The notes under the pieces are model-generated. The model was not told the origin of the DNA, ran no database searches, and worked only from the letters and a program-made list of their open reading frames with translations. The translations under genes were made by a program, and so were the position numbers. Below are positions 56,564 to 64,000 of a DNA stretch of 64,000 bases, in pieces. The first letter of the stretch is position 1, and each line of letters opens with the position of its first letter. The DNA is from Conchocele bisecta (taxonomy: Eukaryota; Mollusca; Bivalvia; Lucinida; Thyasiridae): assembly GCA_029237695.1 (NCBI GenBank), contig CM055275.1, positions 7,886,899 to 7,950,898 of the forward strand, in the 5' to 3' direction.

Positions 56564-56938
56564 TATGATTGACCGTGTCACGTGACGCGTATTGGTAAAA
56601 ATAGCACGAGGTCGGAAAATACCCTTGCTGGTCGCGGCATATAAAATGCGATTTAACACCAATTAACACGCGCCGTAATTACAAATAAATCGTTAGTGAG
56701 TAGACAAATGGCTCATATAAGTCATGACAGAAAATGAAAAGTTCTAGTACAGTGTAACCTGATGCGTGGGCATGTACCTTTAATAGCAAAAAGTTCATCG
56801 GCAGCAAAACGTGGAACAGACAGTAGTTTGTCATGATGGTACCAGTGTCCATTCCGTTGCTATACATATATTACCTGTATCATGCATTGTGCCATGCCAA
56901 AAAAAAAGATGTAAAAATATATTTTACTGTACTTGTGT

Positions 56939-57082
56939 TTATTTTCTATTTTTGAAAACTTGTTTTGACAACGCTTCCCAAATGTCTCCAACATGTCGAG
57001 TGAACTTGTAGTAGTCTTGCTCCCCCCATTCAGGAGTTGAAGCCTCACTTTCAGGAGTAGATATGTTACCTTCCTCTGCCAT
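56939..57082 (-). CDS. Small ORF of 47 codons, unknown product
   Basis: On the minus strand ATG at 57082 opens MAEEGNISTPESEASTPEWG, then EQDYYKFTRHVGDIWEALSK, then QVFKNRK and TAA. The serine/threonine-proline acidic start followed by an aromatic helical stretch looks like real protein. Codon use is balanced, unlike the surrounding AT-rich repeats. It may be a complete micropeptide, or a first exon whose donor is not obvious before the stop. It lies between the P element and the 24-bp array. The leader GACATTCACT has no strong promoter signal. No family is recognised. Confidence 0.5.
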   Translation of the reverse strand: MAEEGNISTPESEASTPEWGEQDYYKFTRHVGDIWEALSKQVFKNRK

Positions 57083-57409
57083 AGTGAATGTCGGTATACA
57101 CTATGTGTATATCACTGGTTTCTTAACCTCTGTAACTGACCTAATGTCCTAATAATCCCCACTAACAATTCACTTAACAACTAAACCACCTTGTAAGGAA
57201 ATATTTCAATTTCCTCCACTGAGCACTTAATGTTACCGCAAAGTCCAAAATCAATTTATTCAGCAATTATCATTGCATGTATAAGTGAACTGCAGCAATG
57301 CATGCACTATGTCCAGTATAATGTCCACAAACCATGTGTCCCTATCTTACCAGTGTTCAAGCACACATTTTCATCACTAATCACAGTGACTATTTAGTCA
57401 CTATGTTCA

Positions 57410-57715
57410 CCAATGTTCACTAGTCTCTATCTCGATTTACCAATGTTCACTAATCTGGATTCACCAATGTTCACTAATCTGGATTAACCAATGTTCACTA
57501 ATCTCGATTCACCAATGTTCACTAATCTCGATTCACCAATGTTCACTAATCTCGATTCACCAATGTTCACTAATCTCGATTCACCAATGTTCACTAATCT
57601 CGATTCACCAATGTTCACTAATCCCGATTCACCAATGTTCACTAATCTCGAGTCACCGATGTTCACTAGTCTCGATTCACCAATGTTCACTAATGTTTAC
57701 CAATGTTCACTAATC
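57410..57715. repeat. 24-bp tandem array, about twelve units
   Basis: Unit CAATGTTCACTAATCTCGAT plus TCAC. Because 24 is divisible by three, both strands stay open: MFTNLDSP repeats forward and LVNIGESR repeats backward. The perfect periodicity and the lack of splice or start context argue against coding. Homogeneity is highest at 57500-57640. Confidence 0.92.
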
Positions 57716-58700
57716 TCAATGGATTAGTCACCAATCACTAGTCAAGTGTTCAGTTCACTGTTTGCTAAATGCCTAATCAAATGCCTACTCTCATATGACC
57801 AGCTAATCACTATTGTCAATTACCAATGTGTTAAATGATCATCTGTCATTTATCACTGTCGCAATCACCATTCCAGTAATCCCCAATGTCTAATACTCAT
57901 AATTGGTTACTCCCAAATAATTATTAATCACAAATGGGTACCTTCATATATTCATTCACTTATTACTAATCTTAAATGAATAGCTGTCACCATTAATATC
58001 TGTCACCATTCGCTAGGCTAGTTACCTATGGTTAGTTACTACTAACCATTCCGATGCTCAAATTATTAAGTGTCACTAATGTCTGTCAGTAATTTCCGAC
58101 AGTAACTGGTCACATTCTCCTATGGTAACTCACTAAACACCAATCTCCAATGATTAATCACTAATGACTATCACCAATGGCTAGTCACAATCACCAGTCT
58201 CAAATAAATGACCAACTGTCAGTCACTAATTACAAAGTAATCCTTATCATCATCAAATGATTAGTCTCATATCGTCTCCAATGATTAATCACTAATGTCC
58301 ATCACCAATCTCAAATAAATGACCAACTGTCAGTCACTAATTACAAAGTAATCATTATCATCATCAAATGATGAGTCTCATTAATCACTAATATCTATCA
58401 CCAATCTCAAATAAATGACCAACTGTCACTAATCATTGATCGCAATCATCAAATGTGTCACTAAACTGCCTAAACTTACCTACTGTCCACAATCCACAAA
58501 ATCAAAACATGCAAGTATATGTGTTACAAAGTTTGATTCTGTACTGTCTTCATTACATACAAAATCATACGATGTATCGCACAATTAATGTACTACAGTA
58601 TTAATACCAAAATATGATGTTACAAGGGCGACAGCAATAATTCAGTGCAATAAATATTGTATTACACCTGTTTAAGCAGCTCACATAATCAAGAACTATC
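57716..58700. repeat. G-poor TCACTAAT-rich degenerate repeat zone
   Basis: The sequence is a drifted extension of the 24-bp array with many CACTAAT, CACCAAT and AATCAC words. A longer module with CAATCTCAAATAAATGACCA and ACTGTCAGTCACTAATTACA occurs at about 58196, 58309 and, partly, 58400. Guanine is scarce on the plus strand throughout. No genes. Confidence 0.75.
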
Positions 58701-59760
58701 TATTTCAAATTCATATTCATGAACTTGAAATTACCAACTCAAAAGTTCTAACAAAAAAATACCAACTGAACTCGAAAATTCAACTAGAAAATTCAATTTC
58801 AAAATGCGAATGCAAAAGTCCAAACTGAAAACACAAACTCAAATTCACGACTGGAGCTCAAAATCCAAACAAAAAATATTAACTGAACTCGTAATCTAGA
58901 CTCTAAACTCAATCAAAGAACTCAAACTACAAACTCAACATTAAATGTTATACTCAAAGATTGAGAGCAAATGCAAAACTCAAAAACATGGATATGGACT
59001 CGAAACACAGACCATCAACGTAAAAAAAATGAATTCAAAACACAACTCAGAAGTAAAAACTCAAACTCGGAAAACTCAAACTCGGAAGTCAAAACTCAAA
59101 CTCAGAAAACTCAAACTCTGAAGTCAAAACTCAAACTCGGAAGTCAAAACTCAAACTCGGAAGTCAAAAATTAAACTCGGAAGTCAAAACTTAAACTCGG
59201 AAGTCAAAACTCAAACTCAGAAAACTCAAACTCAGAAGTTAAAACTCAAACTCAGAAAACTCAAACTCTGAAGTAAAAACTCAAACTCAGAAGTCAAAAC
59301 TTAAACTCAGTAGTCAAAACTCAAACTCAGAAAACTCAAACTCTGAAGTCAAAACTCAAACTCAGAAAACTCAAACTCTGAAGTCAAAACTCAAACTCAG
59401 AAGTCAAAACTCAAACTCAGAAGTCAAAACTCAAACTCAGAAAACTCAAACTCTGAAGTCAAAACTCAAACTCAGAAGTCAAAACTCAAACTCAGAAAAC
59501 TCAAACTCTGAAGTCAAAACTCAAACTCAGAAGTCAAAACTCACACTCAGAAGTCAAAACTCAAACTCTGAAGTCAAAACTCAAACTCAGAAGTGAAAAC
59601 TCAAACTCAGAAGTCAAAACTCAAACTCAGAAAACTCTGAAGTCAAAACTCAAACTCAGAAAACTCAAACTCTGAAGTCAAAACTCAAACTCAGAAGTCA
59701 AAACTCAGAAGTCAAAACTCAAACTCAGAAAACTCAAACTCTGAAGTCAAAACTCAATCA
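58701..59760. repeat. AACTCAAACTCAGAAGTCAA tandem array with long A/C-rich strand bias
   Basis: From about 59030 a 20-bp module (TCAAACTCAGAAGTCAAAAC) alternates with a shorter AACTCAGAA module, for roughly 35 modules. 58701-59030 is the degenerate border. The plus strand has almost no T-run or G-run, an extreme strand asymmetry. The open frame 58971-59174 is a by-product. Confidence 0.9.
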
Positions 59761-60272
59761 CAGCTGTTCAGGTTCCTCACCAAATGCTATTATTCACTAC
59801 AGCAACAACCGTGTAACATCACATAATGGAAACAAGGCAATCATTTATCAATTTAATTTCGATTCCGGAATTAAACAGATATCTGTCATCAAATATAAAT
59901 TACAAATTTATGCACAAAATGCACAAATTCACAAGCAATTACATTTAACTGCCAATCCCCAAAATCAGCAGCTAATATCACACAAATGATAACGCAGAGG
60001 GTAATGACATGTTACTCAACTATTTACACCAGGGCCCAGGGAGGTCAAGGCCATTGCGGGGGTATATCGACAATACACAGGTATACTATATAGCAGGCTA
60101 TGGACGGATGTTAATGATTAAATGATAAATGATGCACCGTGACAGACAGACAGATGGACGGTATAGCCTGATGGATGATGTGAATAGATAGAACATATAG
60201 GTCTTTGGATAAAACCAGATACCTATAAGTAGAATCAGAAACATGAAATAAAGAAAGAAAGAAATGACTCAC
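59761..60272. other. No supportable feature
   Basis: AT-rich sequence with a short (GACA)n at about 60142 and (GAAA)n at about 60250. Nothing with convincing splice borders was found. Confidence 0.35.
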
Positions 60273-60340
60273 AATAGAAGAACTTCAAAGTGCTTGTGCA
60301 GTGCAAGTGACCTGGACATGCGTTGGTTAGCCGTGAACAT
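60273..60340 (-). CDS. Candidate internal or start exon, product unknown
   Basis: On the minus strand a strong acceptor (TTCTTCTTGTTGCAG) and a strong donor (GTGAGT) bound 68 nt. The best frame reads MFTANQRMSRSLALHKHFEV then LL and two leftover bases. A second frame is also open (CSRLTNACPGH...), so the frame is not certain. The peptide looks helical and basic. The ATG is the first codon after the acceptor, so this could be the first coding exon behind a noncoding leader exon. The promoter-like segment at 61340-61390 lies 1 kb upstream. No partner exon with phase 2 was found downstream. Confidence 0.55.
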
Positions 60341-61065
60341 CTGCAACAAGAAGAATAATTTACAATTTCACAGAAAAATATATACAAATACACATGTACA
60401 AATCATGATTGGGTTAATAAATAGGCCAACAACCTAGCTAGCATCTAATGTGTTCTTACTACAAGGATGACAACAACAAGTGAAGTAGCCTGTTACCAAG
60501 TTGAAGAAAGATCGGATGAAATCACTGAAGCATACAATTCCCACAAAAAAAATACAAAATATAGCTCAAATCGAAAGTAATATATTTTTACTTGTAGGCC
60601 ACATTGTACATACTTACTGACTGACGGACGGACATATAGACGTCACTGTGATCACTATGTTATTTCACATTTTACTTTCTAACTAGTTTACATGACAATT
60701 CAATAACCAGCCTGCAGGCTACATGACTACACAAACTTATAGTCCTACACCGACACAAAGTATTACATTGTCTTTCGTTCACGTAATCGAGAGCTCTCTC
60801 CAATGTCAGTAGTTGAATGTAGAGGGTGAAGTTAGTCTACAACCGATACATTTCACCAGGTCACTTTAAATGTAATCACAGCGCATTTTGTTTACTATGT
60901 AAATCCACAGAATCGCCACTGTTGCTACGACACACGTGTAATTTTTTTGTGTAACACAAATTTTGAAATACCCATCACTGACGTAGTTGTACCAAACCGA
61001 CCAATAGAAGTCCGTTTTGGCGGATTCCCCGGTATGCGTTTTAACGCCAGGTCACGCACGAAAAT

Positions 61066-61230
61066 CCACGTTGGGCGCCATTTGTTGCGGGGTCATGAGG
61101 TTCGCTACGGATATCACAACAATCACAACAACTCCTCTTGCAGATTTAATCACTTCCCAGTCTAGAAGGGGGAGGTTGCCTGGTCATCTCTGTAATTATA
61201 TGAATGACACGTTTTTATAGGCGAAAGTGC
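61066..61230 (-). mobile_element. Possible LTR end plus primer-binding site remnant
   Basis: On the minus strand CCGCAACA is followed after two bases by TGGCGCCCAACGTGG (61066-61080). This is the arrangement of a 5' LTR end, short spacer and tRNA primer-binding site in many LTR retrotransposons (established architecture). Upstream on the same strand CCTATAAAAACG near 61213 could be the LTR's TATA box. No second LTR, gag or pol frame is visible, so at best this is a fragment. Confidence 0.4.
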
Positions 61231-61339
61231 AGTGCACAGTGGTGTTCCGTCGACTGACTTTGCAAAAGTGACCCGGTGTTAGTGGCATGCCCGTGCAGGT
61301 GAGATACATGCGCGCGCATAAAGAAGACTGCGCATCTTA

Positions 61340-61390
61340 GATCGCGCATGCGCAAGGCGGGAAATAATACGCAAGGCGGGAAATAATATG
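61340..61390. promoter_or_regulatory. NRF1 palindrome with duplicated E2F-like sites
   Basis: GCGCATGCGC at 61344-61353 is followed by two direct repeats GCAAGGCGGGAAATAATA (about 61353 and 61372). Each contains GGCGGGAAA, a match to E2F sites (established motif). The segment is a GC-rich island in AT-rich DNA. It could be a divergent promoter for the minus-strand exon at 60273-60340 or for a gene not seen here. Confidence 0.5.
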
Positions 61391-61945
61391 CTTCAGAATA
61401 AATAAGAAAGCATGCGATGACATGATAATGAGATGAGTGAAATCACTTGTATAATAGTACGACGAGTGACATTTCAATGAGTATGATGCGAATGGCATGA
61501 TATTGTATAATAGGACTATATATTACGTATAGGTCTAATTATGGGATGCGCAAAATGCCCTGTGACATCATGTTTGTCAATGTCCCGGAACAGACAATAA
61601 TACACAGACAATACGCATACACTGATCACAAACATGCGAAATGTACCAGCTAGCCTTTGCAAACAGCGGAGGTTCTGACCAGTCTGATGAAGCGATTTCA
61701 TGTTTTCAAAGACAGCGACCATTTCTAACCTAACCCTATTGGTGCGACGCAAAATAGAAACTTCGCAAACGCTGAGCAATGTTTAATTGGCAAAAATATT
61801 CCACAATTTTCTCGAACACAAATGCGTGTTTGTAAGCATGATAAGTGCGCAATTTATTGCCGCCTACACCACTGACACTACTGCCTCTGTTTACAATGTA
61901 TAAGGGCTTGTCATCCATCAACATATCTGATCATCATCTTGTTTT
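61391..61945. other. No supportable feature
   Basis: Unique-looking sequence. Short minus-strand frames at 61516-61779 and 61736-61924 show no motif or splice support. Confidence 0.35.
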
Positions 61946-61947
61946 CA

Positions 61948-62036
61948 TTAACGGTAGGGGTTCCTCCTTATAGTATCACGATTTGTCTGGTAAAAAGTGA
62001 AATATAAGTAGTAAGTTTATTACTGATCCTACCAGT
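61948..62036 (+). mobile_element. SINE-A fragment with internal deletion
   Basis: CATTAACGGTAGGGGTTCCT and ATCACGATTTGTCTGG (head) jump directly to AGTAGTAAGTTTATTACTGA and TCCTACC (body). About 90 bp between them are lost. Confidence 0.75.
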
Positions 62037-62179
62037 CAAATAATATCTTAAAAACATCATGAGGCATGCCGCCCCTATCAAACCTAGTGCTATACCAGCA
62101 TTATGCGCAACCATTTTTTCTGTGATATTATAATATAATGTTTCACTCAGAATAAGACTAAGATGTATCTGTCAACAAT

Positions 62180-63095
62180 TCACATTGTTTCGGGTCCACA
62201 TATAAATTGGAAAACAGTTCGATGCACAAATGGTGGCTGAAAATGCGCAATTATAGTTTTGTTTTTATTATTCACGACCATGCTGTTTAAATCACACCAT
62301 TGATGAATCATGTTAAGCATACATTGTAGATCCGCTTCGTTTGCTGCAATGAACACTATGTCATATGCGTACTGTAAAATGCATAATACCTCGTCATCAA
62401 ACTGGACACCTTTTCAGAAAGCCTTAATATGTAGGAAAAATAATTGATGAATATGTTAAATAATAGAGGTGACAGAGAACAGTCCTGACATAATCCACAG
62501 TGTATGGCAAACCACTCGGAACATAGACCGTTAAGTCGGACACATGACAATACACCAGCATATCATGATTTAACAGCATCTAGCATTGTCTATTTAATAC
62601 CAACAGTAGCAAGCCTTGCCCATAGTGTGCTTCTGTCAATCAAGTCATATACTGTCTTAAATCAATGAATACACAGAATGTAGACAGTTTCTTCTTTTTC
62701 CTAGTATGTATGATATTTTGTAAATTACGACAAATGGTCAGTAGTACTACGATATTTTCTGAATCCATTCTGTTCATTCTCGATTTTATCATTATTTTCG
62801 GTCCACTTTGGCAGCCTGTTGTTCAGAATAAAACAATGAATACATTTGTACAACTTGTTAATGAACAGCCACAAAATGACAGCGGATCCCCCCTCGGGTC
62901 AGACGTGCTGGACTTTGGAATTGGATTAATGATACTTTTACCTCATTCCGTGGGAATTTTACTCTGGGTAAAACAAACATTGAATAAAATATGCAGATAC
63001 AATACACTTACATCGTCACAAAAAAAGTCTGATGATATATCGCCTAATCCACAGGCCTTTCCCAAATTGGAATTTGCTATCGCATCACAAACTTG
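62180..63095 (-). pseudogene. Decayed non-LTR retrotransposon (LINE) reverse-transcriptase domain
   Basis: Minus-strand translation, pieced from three frames, gives the ordered RT landmarks: DAIANSNLGKACGLGDI, LFNVCFTQSKIPTE, NEQNGFRKYRSTTDHL, YDLIDRSTLW (palm motif A region), SLSPLLFNIFIN and QYAYDIVFIAANEADLQCML, then WCDLNSMVVNNKNKT. The catalytic YADD box reads YAYD, so one aspartate is lost. At least two frameshifts and several stops break the frame (after VGIK, among others). No endonuclease domain or 3' tail is seen, so the copy is truncated at both ends. The clade (RTE- or Jockey-like) is not decided. Confidence 0.88.
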
Positions 63096-63797
63096 AATAT
63101 ATATGGGCCGCGCCATGCGAAAACCGGGCTTAATGACAACGTCATGAAAAGCGGTAAACGACGTCGGAAAAACGACGTTTGCAGCGTTTGCAGCGTTTGC
63201 AGCGTCGCTGTAAAAGTTCACATGTTGCCCTCCCATTTACGTTTACTGGTGTCAGTTAACATTAAGTGTGAACAGAAAACGGAAAATTATAACTTACTGA
63301 CACTTTCACTAATATGAGACGCGATGCCTTGCACATTAGTACACATATTATGACCTCATGACTTGACGTCACGTACTTGTGACGTCACTGAACGTGAATA
63401 CATGTTTGACGTTATGGTCATGGTGTCGTGACAAAATATTATAGCAAGGATACTTGCACGAGTTCCTCGCAGCATCAATGACTTAGAAATGCTTCAGGCG
63501 CTGTGCATTGTCGCCTAATTGTCGTTCTTTGACATTGTCACTCTTTTTCGTCGGTTATCCTTATGAATTCGAAATGGTGAACGCATAATTTAAATGGCTA
63601 CATATCAGCGAAATCTTCGCTTACACTGCACATTGAATCATAAATAATCTTAAATATGAACAACCTAGTGTATGCCAACGATATTATCATCTATTATCTT
63701 GGTAAATTGAGACACTTTTGAACAATTCTATCCAGTACTTAGCGAATGATATGCCATTTAACTCCACTCATTTGATCATAAACAGAGGTAGACACGC
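63096..63797. other. Spacer with CRE palindromes and a 9-bp triplication
   Basis: GCAGCGTTT is repeated three times near 63181-63207. TGACGTCA occurs at 63364-63371 and 63380-63387. Several other ACGTC cores surround them. No exon is supported. Confidence 0.4.
63364..63387. promoter_or_regulatory. Pair of perfect CRE palindromes
   Basis: Two TGACGTCA sites lie 16 bp apart, matching the CREB/ATF consensus (established). No adjacent gene start is evident, so function is unproven. Confidence 0.4.
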
Positions 63798-63809
63798 AGC
63801 TATATGAGC

Positions 63810-64000
63810 CGCGTCGCCCAAAGATATTTGTAGCTTGAATACTTATTCAGTATTTGATTACCAAGTTTAAACACAAATTCAGTTTGTTGTTGGCTTAATT
63901 TCCTGAAATGTACGATATTTGTTTTGTTTATATTTACTTTTAGTCTCCATTTCGAACACCATTTATGGATATGGTCTAGCATTTTTAGTAAATTGTCATC
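63810..64000 (-). pseudogene. Second LINE reverse-transcriptase fragment, running off the window
   Basis: On the minus strand DDNLLKMLDHIHKWCSKWRL leads to KVNINKTNIVHFRKLS and NKYSSYKYL. This is the stretch just after the YADD box, up to the conserved YKYLG motif of non-LTR enzymes. Reading breaks down right after YKYL. It aligns with the end of the copy at 62180-63095 (WC....NKT.I.HF) but is clearly diverged from it, so it is a separate insertion. The 5' part lies beyond the window. Confidence 0.85.

Larger units (their letters stand above)
56073..56779. mobile_element. Family G element, copy 8, with foreign cargo
   Basis: TTAA at 56069-56072 and 56780-56783 flanks AGGTACATGCCCACGCAGTA and ATGCGTGGGCATGTACCT. 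Only the outer 150 bp on the left match other G copies. The central 480 bp (about 56215-56700) are found in no other G copy here. They are GC-richer and carry a TGCGCATGCGCA palindrome and a broken ORF. This is the structure expected of a MITE that captured host DNA. Confidence 0.88.
55565..56830. mobile_element. Family P palindromic MITE, full copy carrying a G element
   Basis: Terminal inverted repeats: TTTTCTACTGTCTGTTCCAC on the left, continuing to GTTTTGCTGC; and GCAGCAAAACGTGGAACAGA on the right, continuing to CAGTAG. The interior matches the fragment at 205-470. The TTAA-flanked element 56073-56779 is nested near its right end. Confidence 0.87.

Noticed and set aside
57484..57727. Open frames on both strands of the 24-bp array
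   Set aside because: A 24-bp unit without stops keeps any frame open. There is no splice or promoter support and no recognisable protein repeat family.
62665..63096. 143-codon plus-strand open frame
   Set aside because: It lies antisense to the LINE reverse-transcriptase relic, whose minus-strand motifs are unmistakable. The plus-strand peptide has no family features.

Overview
The window is repeat-dominated eukaryotic nuclear DNA, most likely from a bivalve or a related marine mollusc. Evidence for a eukaryote: spliced exons with GT-AG borders, tRNA-derived SINEs with A and B boxes, LINE reverse-transcriptase relics, many palindromic MITEs, satellites and a 500-N scaffold gap. The mollusc call is an inference from recognised repeat styles: SINEs ending in GTTAAACC plus a CAAA or ACTC tail, and the long element ending near TTTGGGCCTCTTGTTT. 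There are no bacterial operons, rRNA genes or CRISPR arrays.

Layout. 1-16.4 kb is a patchwork of SINEs, MITEs and short tandem arrays. 16.4-18.6 kb holds the 3' end of a minus-strand protein-coding gene. Three phase-compatible exons (18512-18606, 17930-17993, 17425-17564) encode a 98-residue coiled-coil C-terminus. The final coding segment, stop codon and following DNA are repeated in tandem about five times downstream. 18.6-32.8 kb is nested mobile DNA: TTAA-flanked MITEs, a 1.9 kb element with 440-bp internal repeats, and a 2.4 kb TIR-bounded insertion carrying 155-bp and 192-bp tandem repeats. It ends in a 58-bp satellite that runs almost to the N gap (32910-33409). 33.4-37.5 kb has SINEs inside SINEs with target-site duplications (TSDs) still readable.

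37.64-55.07 kb is one continuous 44-bp-unit satellite of about 17.4 kb. It has higher-order duplications and is broken only by one SINE and four CA/TA microsatellite blocks. A small degenerate island of the same satellite sits 33 kb away at 3.8-4.1 kb.

55.2-61.4 kb carries candidate exons on the minus strand: a short first exon at 55215-55249, a 47-codon ORF at 56939-57082 and a spliced-looking exon at 60273-60340. It also holds a TTAA-flanked element with a promoter-like segment and a broken ORF, a 24-bp tandem array and a 20-bp-type tandem array. 61-64 kb has an LTR/primer-binding-site-like remnant and two decayed LINE reverse-transcriptase copies.

Whether the minus-strand exons at 55.2 kb and 17-18.6 kb belong to one gene with the satellite in an intron cannot be decided here. 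All family names used (A, B, H for SINEs; C, D, E, F, G, I, J, P, Q and so on for others) are local labels. Boundaries of unlabelled repeats are approximate.
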